From contig KV423923.1 in NCBI GenBank assembly GCA_001632435.1, positions 198,281-262,280 on the forward strand: a stretch of 64,000 nucleotides of DNA, in the 5' to 3' direction. Positions 12,001-23,517 of this stretch are shown here, in pieces. This DNA comes from Calocera cornea HHB12733. Its lineage: Eukaryota > Basidiomycota > Dacrymycetes > Dacrymycetales > Dacrymycetaceae. The first letter of the stretch is position 1, and the number at the start of each line of letters is the position of its first letter. The position numbers and the translations under genes were made by a program. The notes beneath the pieces are model-generated. The model was not told where the DNA came from. It worked only from the letters and a program-made list of their open reading frames with translations, and did no database searches.

Positions 12001-15000
12001 TTACATCGGCGCTAGAGCCACCGCTGCCCCTCCACCTTCCGGTCAGCTCAGTCCAATGTCTGAACCCTTGACAGTCGCATGGACAGAGGTCACGGTTGAT
12101 GCGTTGAGTGAGGTCAATCACACTTTCACGAGGATCAGGGAGATATACATTGCTTCGAGCAGCTCTGCCAAGACAATCAAGGTGCGACTACAGACTCTTC
12201 TCCCCTAACATCCATTGAGACTTCGATAGGCAAATCGACCACTTTCAATGGCATCCCCGTTGCCATCCCAAGCGAACCTATCCCTTGGGACTGGAATCAT
12301 CAAGTTAGACCAGTGGGATGGCGTCGTTTCCGAACAGTTCGCCAACTTGAAGACTATATCCCACACTCCAGCCGTGTCCTTACTCTCCCTGATGGTGGCA
12401 CTAAACGGTCTGCTGCAGCAGGAAGATCAGGCACTCTTCGGCCGTGTCATCTGGAACAGATATCTAGATCAAGATGATCCAGCTGTGGTGCTACCTGTGC
12501 GTCATCGGAATGTCCTATACCTTTCTTCTATTAACGCGACTTGCTTAGGCCGCATTCCTCTTTATGCAATTTGGAGAGAGGCATCCTGAGGAGACCACTG
12601 CGCTGATTCGAAGCGACCTATTCAGGTATGATCAGCAGCAAGCTCTTCTGGGTAGACGACTGATGTTTGTGGTCAGTGACGATGTAGAGTTGCGGCAGCG
12701 AGCTCTCCGACGTCTTTCGCATCTTCTCAGTCGCCGGAATCAAGTACTTTCTCAATTCCACATAACCGACAGGAACCATAGACGTCCATTCAAAGGTGTT
12801 CGTCAACCGATCTCGTTCGTCGCAACGGATATTGGTTCTAGCCAATACGCAGAGGCGGCGGAAGAAGAAGATGAGCTCGATATGACAGGTGGAGTAGCCC
12901 GAGAGGTGAAAAAGAGATTACTGGAGATTGGCTGGGTCGAAGATGAGAACGACAACGGGAACGAGACGGCGGCAGAGCGACTTTCGCTATCTCTGATACC
13001 CTCCCTGCTATTGAATCGTTTAGGCTCGAACGCAGCGGGACAGACACCTATCGCTGCCCAGACAAGCTCGAATCACACCTCAGACGCCCAGCGCCCACTT
13101 TTGCGACGAAAATCAAGCAGCGCGAATTACTTCGTCGGCGTGAAGCGAAGGATCATATTCGTGTCCTCGGTCTCTGCATCCCTGCGCTTTCTGGGTGCTA
13201 TGGCAGCCGATGGAGACCCTCTGATATCTGGAGTAGCCCAAGAGCTCCTTTCAACTGCAGTGAGGGACGATGTGGCCCTCATCGGTCGTCCAATAATGGA
13301 AATGCTCTCTGGACACGCCCTTGGCATTCATGACGCAATTCAGAATCTTCGATTGATCTTCTTCGCCCAGTCTGCCGTACCTCCTTCCTTCGCACACCAT
13401 ATCTTCAACCATCTCGTTGGATTTCTAAAGACCATCTCTCGGGACATGGAACGACTGGACTCATACCACCTGTACGCCACAACCATGCCTCTGGTCTTCC
13501 GAATCGGGGCACACGTGCCTGATATGGCCCTTCGCGATCTTCGGCGAAACAAAGTCGAAGCGCTACTTCTCCCAGCAGGGTTTCTCTGGTTTCCTTCCAA
13601 TGCACCGCCGGGACCAATGTTCCCTCGATCTGTTCCGTCCTTCACGGAAAGCCTCGATGGAATTCCGCTGGATGAGCTGAAAATGCTGGCCATACGTACT
13701 ACGCAGAATATGCTTGTACTTCAGGTATGCCAGGTTTGTGCTCGTCTTCCGCCTATCTAACATCTGTCAGTTGCTTGCCAGAGAACCCAAGGACGTGTAC
13801 ACGTTTGAGAAAACCGCCCTGCCCGTGCTCCCTTCAAATTCTCCGACATCTGGATCACACAAGCGAACAGCCGGTGGTTCCGCTCACATACCGTGGTCTC
13901 CCTGGATTACTCTTGGCATGTCGTACCTCTTGGTTGCGCGGCAGCTCTTCAAATCGTTGAGCAGCAACTTGAATGATCGGGCGAAGTTGGCAAATATGCT
14001 TGAGGGCGTAAACTCGACGCTCCTGGCCTTCCCTGCTGACCTTGGTATCGTTTCTCACAGCATGATTGGTACGTACTCAGCCATTCGGAATGAGGCCTTG
14101 CTAATTTCCCCTCCACCGTAGCTTATGCGACCGCGTCAACTCGATTCCGTCGCCTGGTATCAAACACCAATGGCTTTGCACTCTTCATGCCAACCATCTG
14201 GACCATCTATAAATCTCAGAATGTGCACAGCAGCGTCCGTAGCGCAGTTCAACACTCTGTCAAGTTCTTCTATTCGGTGCATGGGGATGCGTTCGTCTTT
14301 CAAGCCATCGATTGCCTCGCCACAGTGCTTGGCGGCGAGGCATCAGAGACAGCTAGCAGTGGCGCGATGCTTTACGATCTCTTCAAGTGTTTGGATCGCT
14401 CAAGTGCCAAATTCACTGACGTTGCTGGGATCCAAGACCTATTCGTCGCAATGGAGGAATCCACTTTTACCGTAACAGTTGAGAAGGCGTACCGGCCCAA
14501 TGCGCCACCACGATCCATCACCGCAGATAATGCTGCATCCAAGCTATCTCTCCCACTGGTCGGCAAGCGCTCTAACGAGGACTTCCCAATGGAGAACTTG
14601 ATTCGCCTTTGTCTCACGATCATCGCTCACGACGCATCCTCCGCGCGGGCTCCTCGATTTCTGCGGGTTCTGCGCGTGCTGTCAGCGAAGCTATACCAGC
14701 ATTCCACCTCTGCAAGAGATCTTCTTCGCGATGGCATAGACGCTCTCGGAGGAATACTATCGAAGAACATCGCCGTCCGCCTCGGGCTTGTTGAGGCGAA
14801 CGCATTACATCCCAATGTCGAAAAGCCAATACTTCCAACCCCAGCAGAAGCATCACAGCTCCTAGCCTTCCGACGCGAGTATCTTCACCTGGTCAAAGAA
14901 TACACTGCCGCAGGCGGTGTCCCGACGATCATCTCTATTCAAAAAACACTCGGACTGCTCCGCACTATCTTGAAGGACTCGTCGCATGCGTTCGCCGGTG

Positions 15001-16625
15001 AAATAGCGGAGTTCCTTGGCGACTACGCGGCCGCATGTCTGAACCCTGGCACGCTCAATCAAAGAGACACGACGTTGGTGCTAAAGCATTTCTCGCAGCT
15101 GTTCCAATTGTATGGAGATGCTGTGGACTGCTCTCGTCTCTTGAAAGTCGTCGATAATCTGGTATCTTCTGGTGCCGCCTCCGATCCTATGTTCCTCGAC
15201 CTCGTTGTCAGCGAATTTTGCAGGCCAGCGCTGCTGATATGTGAAGCTGCTGCAAGTGAACATCGTCTATGGGATCTACCGCTGCGAAGAGCGACAGTCG
15301 GCCTGATCTCCGCTGTAATCGCAGTCGGTAACCTGGACATTTTCACGCTGCTGGAGGTGAGGCAGCCTACGCCGGCATTCCTGGGAGGTCTGGTTCTACC
15401 TTTAGTGGTGAATATGCCAACGAACCGCGATCAAGCTCAGAGCACACGACCAATCCAACCCGAAGTGCGATGCACGCAATGGCTCCGTATCTTGTCATAT
15501 ATTCTGCCGACATGTCACCTTTTGAAATCGACTCCGGCTGCCCATGCTCGTAGGCGCTTACGCAAAGCCTCTCCGACTCGCGGCGAGGATACGACTTCTC
15601 GTCAACCGAGAGATAACAATCGTCAAAGGCTCGCGTCGACCGTGTTTGGATTTCAAGTGCTGAAGGTAGTCCTGCTTCGGGCGTCTGACGACTTGGAGGG
15701 AGCTCCCGGTCGAATATGGGCTTTTATTGGCGCTGCGTTGCGAGAGCTGCTGGAGAGTGGTAGCGCAGATTTCTTGCTGCATGAGCGGGATCGTTCTCCT
15801 TCGCCTTCCCGACCCGTTAGCCCCAACGAATCGCGAAGCTCCTTTGATAATGCCTTCCTCCGCCCAAACAGCGCACCGCACAGCCCTCTTGAACCTCGTG
15901 TGGACCATACACACTTGCTCCCAGGCCCGCCTCGAGCGGTGGATTTTTTGTTGTGGACGGTACTGGAGCTGGTGACCTCCCACGCAACTCCTCTGACGCC
16001 CCAGATGCGGGTGTTCGTGCAGGAGAAGATTCAACAGACCAACCGATTCATGGACACGCGCAACCGCCGGATGTCTCGTTCGCCGAAGCGCAGCTCTGTT
16101 TTCGTCCGCTCCAGAGCAAGCGGATCACCAGACCCGAACGCATCGCCGCAGCCCAGGCAGTCACTTCTTAAATGGTCTCCGGGGTCGACGCCCTCTCCGT
16201 CTCGATCTTTGGTTGGAGGCTACTTTTCGGTTGAAGCTATGACTCCTTCGCCTCTGCGGCCCCACGGAACCCGTATCGTACATCTGGGACCTGTGGCGTC
16301 TCCTGCTGGTCAATTCCAAGGTGCGACTGCTTTGGGAAGTCAAGTGCTGAGGACCGCATCACTTCAAGCTGCCACTCAACGCTCCATTCAAGCCGTTCGT
16401 ATCTGCATGGGTTATGCGCCCCTAGACCTACCAAGCGACACTGGGAGCGACGACCCGCAGAGCAATTTCATACCCTGGACTCGAGCGTCAGCACTTGCGC
16501 GCGTGATAGAAGAGTCCAACGCATTCATAGAAATGGAGTTCCATGATGAACTCTTGGCGCATCCAGCGGCAAGATCTGCAAGCCTTTCCAAGCCGCCCGA
16601 GTCGCCTTTGAAAGAGGAGCGCTAG
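9007..16625 (+). CDS. Giant helical-repeat protein, possibly UNC80-like
   Basis: Predicted 2,359-residue protein. Exons: 9007-10227, 10280-10672, 10722-11072, 11118-11225, 11272-11640, 11690-11770, 11818-11906, 11959-12181, 12230-12496, 12549-13724, 13771-14068, 14122-16625; all junctions are GT-AG and keep frame. The first ~330 residues are Pro/Ser-rich and disordered, with a duplicated Ser-Pro/Arg motif (SPAPSDRSF twice). The rest is mostly amphipathic alpha-helix, as in HEAT/ARM-type scaffolds. The last ~350 residues are again Ser/Pro/Arg-rich with a short helical end. No catalytic motif, membrane segment or signal peptide is visible. Size, architecture and general look suggest the UNC80 family (scaffold of the NALCN cation channel; fungal NALCN relatives are Cch1 channels), but this is from memory of similar fungal annotations and is not secure. 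I found no Furry/Tao3 signature. Exon 3 (10722-11072) is the least certain exon. Confidence 0.6.
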
Positions 16626-16843
16626 GATTGTCACTTTATATACTCCTCACCGTGATACCTGCATCCGGATAACCTACCCTGTTCCTCGCCATGTACTTAC
16701 CCTTCGCAATGTATCATATCTGAAGCATTATGTACAACCTATGTGGCATTATCTCATGTTACAACACACTCGCATTACAATGAAAGGATAATGACTATTG
16801 CAATATCATGCACAATGCTGATGATAATCTAGCGTGAAAAAAA

Positions 16844-19800
16844 TTACATCCTTGGTAACATAGCATTCGCCTGCTGCTCCGCCCATGACTCCAGGGTGAC
16901 CGGTGAGGTATGGACGTGGATAATCCGTGCCGTACCAGCACTCTGTTTCGGCACCCTGCGCTGCTCCCTTTTCGGTTTCTGCTCCGCTGGAGTAGTTTTT
17001 CTCTTGCTGGCTTTCGCGGGTGGAGATGGGGGCGTTACGACGCCAGACTTCTCCTCCTCGGCTTTCCACAGCATACGAATCTCGCTCAATTCGTTGGTTG
17101 CCTGAGCGCGCAGCCAAGCGGGTGAGCGGGAGCGGTGGATCATGCAGTCCGGCTCCACGTAGCCCTCGAGATCTCCGACTTCTTCCACGCCCTCTTCCAC
17201 GACCGTGCCCTCTGGCTGGAGGGAGCCGCCGTTCGTTGCCTTGATGACTTGTTCAATGTTCAAGCTCTCGCCGGGGGGGAGCGCCTCAGTCTGGGAAGGC
17301 GTGATGCACGTCATGTCCGTCTCCTTCCGCAGGTACTTGTCGACGTCCACGGCGGAGAAGAAGGCGACTCCCTGGGGAAGATCGTCCATGCCGAGCTTGA
17401 AGGAGAACAGGCTGCGTGTCCACAGGTTTGCGATCTGCAGGGCCAACGCCGCGCGGTAGCGATCTTCGTCCCTGACGAGGTAGCGCAGCTCGTCGTGCAC
17501 GGAGATGAGATAGCGGGCCGAGATCTTGTACCTGTCGATGAGGTACTGCATGCCTACGATGAGCAGATGGAGATAGTCGACGCCGGAGCTCTGGACGACC
17601 CAGTTGATGCGCGATGGAAGGTACTCGGACAAGCCCAAATACTCCTTCGTGAGCGCTCTCGTCACGCCGCATCCCAGGGCAGGCGTGAGCGGCTTGTCGC
17701 TGAGGGCGATCTCTTCCAGCTTGTTGAAGAGGAAGCTCTCGGTGCCGCCGTACCAGAACTTGCGGTTGAAGAAGCGGTCCTTGCGCGTGGTCTGTCCCTT
17801 CGTGCTGGCGTACAGCTTCTCGACCAGCGTTTTCGCGTCGTCAAGCAGTAGCTTGGGATTACTTTGCAGCATGAGCAGCTGTGCGTGTTTCAAGCCAGCG
17901 CCGTAGATACGCGAGTAGTTGAAGACCTTGGCGGCGTCGCGCGAGATGCCGAGGATGCTGGCCGTCTTGGAGTGCAGATCGGTACCGTTCGCCTTTGTGC
18001 CCTCGAGGGTCATCCAGCCAATGGCGGTGGCACCATGCATGCCGAACTGCGCGTCGCCCATGACGCTTGAGATCCAGAGCTCCTCCGAGTCCACGTCGGC
18101 GCCGACAATGCTGTACCCGTCGGGCGCACGGACCATGGCCTTGAGCTCCGAGCCGACGCGGTTCTTCTTCGCGTTGGAGGCGGTGAGCCAGGTCTTCTCG
18201 ATCGCGCGGCGGGTGACGGTGCCCATGGTGACGACCTGGGGGAGGATGATGCCGCGCTTGGCGCCCGGGGTGTTCTCGGCCGGGAAGCCGAGGTCGGGCG
18301 CCTGGGCCGAGCCCTGCCAGACGACCATCTGCTTCATGACCCTGTCGCGGGCGCTGATCCAGTAGGAGCACTGGGCGTTCATGTCGAGCGCGTCGGCGGC
18401 ACAGCGCTGCGCCTCCTCGCCCTGCTCCGTGTCGGCGGTGAGGATGCCGTCGGAGGCAAAGGCGACGAACGTCTTGGAGAGGGGGTTCCCGACGTTCATC
18501 TCCTCGCCGTCCTTGTGCGGGAGCTTGTAGAAGACGAATCCGGCGTCGACGTCGCGCGCGAGCGGCGCGTCGTCCTCGTGTATGAACGCCTGGGCGGTCT
18601 GGCGCGTCTGGTGGGCCCTGGCAGAGGCCGGCGGGACGCGGTACATCCATCCGTGCTGGCGCGAGTAGAAGAGGGGGAAGCCCTGCCAGCGGAGCTTGAG
18701 CAGGAGCGGCGCGGCGCGCGAGCGCGCGGTCACGTCCAGCTTGGGCATCTCCCCCGGCTTGGCGGCGTTGAGGTCCCAGTACCACTTGGGCCACGTCTCG
18801 CCCTCGGCGGACGCGCTCGCCGGGCGCGGGGTGACGAGTGTCCAGTCGAGCTGCTGCTCCCAGGCGTCCGGCGCGCGCGTCGTCCCACGCGCCTCGCCCT
18901 CGCCCTCGCCCACCTCATCAGCAAACCCCGCGCGCACGCCGTCCTCCCTGAGCCGCTCCGCGCACTCCAGCACGAGCGCCTCGACGTCGGCGCCCCTCTC
19001 CCCGTCCGCGAGCCGCATCCACAAGTTCTTCCCCGCGCTCTCGAGCCCCCTGAACCGCTTCGCGGCGACCTTGTGCGCGGTCGCCTTGCCAAGCTTGTAG
19101 TAGCTCTTCCCGCCGGGCGCGCTCGCCCCGGGCGCCTCGAGCGGCGGGTCGGTGAACGGCGCCTCGCAGAGCCAGCCGAGGGTGGCGCTGTGCACGAGGG
19201 GCTTGCCGGCGTGTCCGAGCTTGAGCAGGAGGGGGAGGAAGCGGCGGATGTTGAGCTCGTGCAGCGGCGGCCGCTCAGTGAACTCCCAGTACCAGGCCGG
19301 CACGCCCTCGCCCAGCGCGGCGACTTCCTTGACCTTGCCGCTCTTCGCGTCCGGCACGGCCGCGTCGCGCAGGGGCTTCCCGCCGCCGCCGCCCCTCGGC
19401 CGGCGGGGCTTCTTGTCCGCCCAGTCGAGCTGGGACAGCCACTGGTCGTGCCTCGCACGCTCCCAGCCGCCCGCGCGCGCCTCCTCGGCCAGGAGCTGCA
19501 GGTTCCGCTTCACCCCGCTCTCGAGCTCCGTGTACTTGCCCTCGGCGCGGGCGATGTAGCGCTCCCACTCTTGGTCGACGGGCAGGAACGCGCTCCCCAT
19601 CGTCATGACGCCTGCCCACGTGACGGGGCTGGGGCAGGTCTCGAGGAAGGAGGGGAGGACGACGCGGAAGACGGCGTGCGTCGTCGCGACGTCCGAGGCG
19701 CAGTAGGTGATGTACGTCGCGAGGTCCGCGCTGATGTCCTCCCGCGAGAAGGTCAGCAGCTCGTCCCGCGCGTCCTTCTCCACGTGGATGCCGCAGTGCA

Positions 19801-21139
19801 GGCGCGCGACGTCGACGAGCGAGTTGCCCGAGGTCATGCGCTCCCAGCGCTTGCCGGCGGAGGAGCCGGAGCCGGACCCGAAGCGCGAGCCGGCGCCGGC
19901 GCCGTCCCCGTCGAGCGCGTCGAGCGCCTCGGCGAGGTCCTCGCTGAACAGGCCGAGGCCCTCGCTCTGCTCTGCGAGGAGCCCAGCGAGGCCCGCCTCG
20001 AGCTGGGCGATGCTGCTCTCGAGCTCGCGGCGCTTCTTATCCCGATCGAGCGGCACCTTGTTCCCTGCTGCCTCGCCCTGTCCGTCGTCCACGTCCACGT
20101 CCACATCCACGCCCACCTGCTCCCCCTCGCCCTGCGCAGCATCAAGCGCGGCGAGCTCCCTCTGGAACTCGCCGATCATCCCCCTGACGGCCTCGACGCT
20201 CTCGACTGCCCTGGTGCGGGCGTGCTTCCGCCCGGCCTTGTACTTGTTCCAGGCCGGCCGCTGGTGGCTCGATATGCCGTGGGTGGCCACATGGAGGGAC
20301 ATGGTGTCGACCCATTTGTTGCCTGTGCCTTGGAGGGTGTACTCCTCTGCGACGCGGGCGCGGTCGTAGGCGACGTTATGGCCGACGACGACGCGCGTGC
20401 CGCCGGCCGGGTCCGGGCCGAAGGGGATGAGGTGCTCGGGGTGGGGGGACTCGCCGAGGATCCAGGGGGAGAGCCAGGCGTACCAGGCGTGTGCCGAGGC
20501 GGCGCAGGCGATGATGGGGTAGGACGAGTAGTGGGGCATGTTCTCGATGTCGAATGTGAGTGCTGTCTCGTCCGGTGGGAGGTGGGGGACGGGCTCGTAG
20601 GAGCCGTCGGGGGCGTAGCGTGTCCAGCCGCTCTGCCGCGCCCATTCCTCTGGTGGTGCGGGGAGGTGTGTGCGGGCGAAGGCGCGGGCGAGGGCGAGGG
20701 AGGGCGCTGCGGCTGCGCGGGCTATGCGGTGGAAGTGCTCGTCGAGGGTGCGGCCGGTGAGTTGCGGGAGGGGGAAGGAGAGCTGGGGGAGGGTGGAGGC
20801 GGCGGTGGTGTCGAGGGCGTGGTGGGCGAGGTGCTGCAGGGCGCGCTTGACGGCGTGCGGCGGGGGCGGGGGGAACGGCGCGGAGGAGGGCGGGAACAGC
20901 TGGGCGCGCAGCGGCGGGGAGAGCAGCTGCACCCCCGCGGCGTTCCGTGGCGGTTGCGCGGCGTCGGCGGTGTCGGCAGCGGTGGAGGAGGAGGGCGCGT
21001 GCCGCTGCTGCTCGCGCTGCGTGGCGAGCTCCTGCGGGGTGCGGCGGCGGACGGTGGTGGCGGCGCGTCGATGCGGCTGGGCGCGGAAGAGGGCGTCGGC
21101 GGTGGGCGGTGGGCGGCGGGGCCGGCAGCGGGTGAGCAT
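16844..21139 (-). CDS. MIP1: Mitochondrial DNA polymerase gamma (Mip1-like)
   Basis: Single-exon gene for the family-A polymerase that replicates mitochondrial DNA; 1,431 residues from the ATG at 21139. Its N-terminus (MLTRCRPRRPPPTADALFR, then more Arg) looks like a mitochondrial presequence. The 3'-5' exonuclease motifs are present: FDIE near residue 197, GHNVAYDRARV, and YCASDVATTHAVF. Polymerase motifs follow: A (VGADVDSEELW, ~1010), B (KVFNYSRIYGAG, ~1070) and C (SVHDELRYLV, ~1213), so both activities should be intact. A low-complexity segment with VDVDVDVDD lies between Exo II and Exo III. The C-terminus has a ~150-residue extension with a Lys/Arg-rich patch, common in fungal Mip1. The same frame stays open upstream to an ATG at 21244, which would bury the presequence. 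The gene converges on the neighbour ending at 16625. Confidence 0.95.
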   Translation of the reverse strand: MLTRCRPRRPPPTADALFRAQPHRRAATTVRRRTPQELATQREQQRHAPSSSTAADTADAAQPPRNAAGVQLLSPPLRAQLFPPSSAPFPPPPPHAVKRALQHLAHHALDTTAASTLPQLSFPLPQLTGRTLDEHFHRIARAAAAPSLALARAFARTHLPAPPEEWARQSGWTRYAPDGSYEPVPHLPPDETALTFDIENMPHYSSYPIIACAASAHAWYAWLSPWILGESPHPEHLIPFGPDPAGGTRVVVGHNVAYDRARVAEEYTLQGTGNKWVDTMSLHVATHGISSHQRPAWNKYKAGRKHARTRAVESVEAVRGMIGEFQRELAALDAAQGEGEQVGVDVDVDVDDGQGEAAGNKVPLDRDKKRRELESSIAQLEAGLAGLLAEQSEGLGLFSEDLAEALDALDGDGAGAGSRFGSGSGSSAGKRWERMTSGNSLVDVARLHCGIHVEKDARDELLTFSREDISADLATYITYCASDVATTHAVFRVVLPSFLETCPSPVTWAGVMTMGSAFLPVDQEWERYIARAEGKYTELESGVKRNLQLLAEEARAGGWERARHDQWLSQLDWADKKPRRPRGGGGGKPLRDAAVPDAKSGKVKEVAALGEGVPAWYWEFTERPPLHELNIRRFLPLLLKLGHAGKPLVHSATLGWLCEAPFTDPPLEAPGASAPGGKSYYKLGKATAHKVAAKRFRGLESAGKNLWMRLADGERGADVEALVLECAERLREDGVRAGFADEVGEGEGEARGTTRAPDAWEQQLDWTLVTPRPASASAEGETWPKWYWDLNAAKPGEMPKLDVTARSRAAPLLLKLRWQGFPLFYSRQHGWMYRVPPASARAHQTRQTAQAFIHEDDAPLARDVDAGFVFYKLPHKDGEEMNVGNPLSKTFVAFASDGILTADTEQGEEAQRCAADALDMNAQCSYWISARDRVMKQMVVWQGSAQAPDLGFPAENTPGAKRGIILPQVVTMGTVTRRAIEKTWLTASNAKKNRVGSELKAMVRAPDGYSIVGADVDSEELWISSVMGDAQFGMHGATAIGWMTLEGTKANGTDLHSKTASILGISRDAAKVFNYSRIYGAGLKHAQLLMLQSNPKLLLDDAKTLVEKLYASTKGQTTRKDRFFNRKFWYGGTESFLFNKLEEIALSDKPLTPALGCGVTRALTKEYLGLSEYLPSRINWVVQSSGVDYLHLLIVGMQYLIDRYKISARYLISVHDELRYLVRDEDRYRAALALQIANLWTRSLFSFKLGMDDLPQGVAFFSAVDVDKYLRKETDMTCITPSQTEALPPGESLNIEQVIKATNGGSLQPEGTVVEEGVEEVGDLEGYVEPDCMIHRSRSPAWLRAQATNELSEIRMLWKAEEEKSGVVTPPSPPAKASKRKTTPAEQKPKREQRRVPKQSAGTARIIHVHTSPVTLESWAEQQANAMLPRM

Positions 21140-23517
21140 GACGTAGCGAGAGTGGGAGTGGGGAGCGACGTGGGCGAGACGCCAGAGCGCGAGAGCGCGA
21201 GAGAGTGGGCGACTCAAGTACAGTAGCTTCAGCTCGCTCACCAAAAATCACACACAGCGCGCACAGTGGCGCGGCATAGCCACCGACCACAGACTTGCCA
21301 TATAAACCCCTCGCTCGCAGAAAACGGGTGCTTCCCTTCCTCCTTACCCCGGCCATGTTCCTTCCCCCCCCCTCCCCCCTTAGCCCGCACCCAAGACACC
21401 TTGTGCAACTCCCCTCTGGGAGATTACGTGCTCGTGGTGTCCGGTGTGCCCTTCGGGGTCGGTGACACTCCCTCCCTCCTTCTATCCTCCCGCCAGTGGA
21501 GGACACCGCGTCGCCCGCTCAGGAGGCTCCACCTTCGTCCTCTCCGCAAAGGTGAAGAGAGCCCCCAGCTTCCGAGCACCCCTCGCTGCCCTCTCTTGGC
21601 TACCTGGTGGACCCCCTCTGTTGTTGGTAGCCTGTGCAGTGCGCTGCACCACCACAGCAGGGATCCCGCTCTGTCATGCCCTGCATCTCCCCGTGGAGTC
21701 CTGTCGTATTGAAGACGAGCCTGTCCCCTGCCGGCGCTGGCCGCTGGCCGCTTTCTGGCGAGTGAGACACCTCGGGAGTCTGCAGATGCACGATGACCAG
21801 CTTCCCTCTCTCATGGGAGGGTCTATAGTTGGGTCGTTGGTATCTGCACACTCCGCTGGCGCTCCTTACTGGCCCATGCGCTGCTATCTGGGCCTGTGCT
21901 ACCCCGCTCCCTGTCGACTGGCTACACCAACCACACTGGCTAGAGCCTCGCCCTGGTTTCATCAGCGCGGTCTATGGACGACCTTCCTCAGGGAAAGTTC
22001 CTCGTCCACGTAGACCCGCAGGTGCATCCCTGACCCTGCTCGCCATCGGTCAGCTCGGCCTCGTCTGGGACTGCAGAGCGCCAGCGCGGGTGCTCCCTCA
22101 TCGGTCCCCCGTTCAGGTACTCATGTCCAGCTGCCAGGGCGGGTCTCTTGGGCCTGTGCGTCTGTGGCCCGGGCCTGAGTCCTGTTCCTCTCAAAAACTG
22201 TCAACAGCTCCATCTAACTTATACTACTGGCCAGCTTGCCGTTGCCCAGCACTGCAGGCATGCGAAGCCGCATGCCCCCCTGCATGCTGACAGCTTCTCC
22301 ATGTCGTGCAGTGCTCGGCTCCGCCACGCTCGCTATCTACTCCAGCTGCACTTGGACTCGCACCGCCAGGACTCGTAGAGGAGGCAGTCCTTGCTGGCCT
22401 GTGCGTAGAAGCAGATGTCAACGGCTCGCGCATGTCAGGCGACATGCTCCCGGTGGCGTCATACTCCATAGCTGGGCTGGGTGATACTCCCTGCCACGCA
22501 CAAGCTCGTAACAGTGCTGGGGCAACACTGGCGGGCTGTATACTACCCTTGGATGCACCGTCTCGCTGGGTGAAATCTCAGGCGGCCGCTGCGCGCTCCG
22601 CACCAGCAGCTACCCACCACCCTTCACCCTCGAAATCGACAGCCTGCCCTCACGACGGTAGCGCTTCGGCTGATGCTCATTGGGCGGCGGGCTGTCGGAG
22701 TATCTGGGACACGCTTGCGAGCATGTGTGCCTTTGGCATGCCCAGTGTGACTTCACTGTTCGGGGCACATGGTTGATGAGCCGGCTTGTCAGACCGCGAT
22801 AAGACTGCAAGATGTGCTGTAGCATTGGCATCGCGTCGTGCGATACAGTACTTGTCAGATGAGATGAATATTAGAAAGGCGATTATTCTTGCGCGAGCTG
22901 AGTGACAGCAGAGCGGACAGCAAGGCTGCTGCGGGCCGCCAGTCTCTTTCGACGATTGAGCTGAATGGTGTGATCATGCGCCAGCAGTGTCGGATGTTGG
23001 TTGCTGGGCGTGATGATGCTGCTGTCATCACATCGAGCAACCATTGTCAATCATTGTCAATCGTAGATTTTCTAGGCTGGCCGCAGGACATCCTCGTCCT
23101 CCGCCAAGGTCGCCCGCTCAGGCCCCTCAGGGTCAGGCCAAGGGGGGGCGGTGCGTTGTTTTTCCGTCTCCGGCGACGCGCTTGGCCGGTCACGCGCGCG
23201 ACGCGTGCGGCTTTGGCGGGGAGGCGTCGGGAATGCGGTTCGGCCCCGCGTGGCCGGTGCTGTGCGTTGCTGTCCAACACCACACCGCCCACCGCCGCCG
23301 ACGAGCTGACCTGCGGGGCATCATCGTTTATACCCTCATCTTCTGTTGCACTTCTTGCGCTGCTCACGTTCATCGCGACCTCGCACGACATCAGATCACC
23401 CCACCGAACGGCATCTGCTGTCCGGTCCACTCTTCAACTTCTGCCGCGCTGTTCAGCTCGCGGCTCGCCCTGCTCCTCACTCTCTCACTAACGAACTGAC
23501 GACCACCCCACGCAACA
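21140..23517. repeat. Non-coding spacer with degenerate dispersed repeats
   Basis: No convincing gene between the polymerase and the CRH gene. Roughly 21.4-22.8 kb resembles, in short blocks, the repeat regions at 41.3-42.7 kb and 49.0-50.6 kb: recurring GGGCCTG followed some 30-50 nt later by AACTGTCAAC (for example 22160-22206), and phrases such as CTTACTGGCCCATGC. The 5' flank of the CRH gene (22.9-23.5 kb) holds its promoter; a TATA-like TTTATACC lies near 23328. Confidence 0.45.

Noticed and set aside
18515..21226. 903-codon open frame on the plus strand
   Set aside because: It is the antisense shadow of the GC-rich polymerase gamma gene. The minus-strand frame carries all polymerase and exonuclease motifs; this one is Arg/Leu/Val filler.
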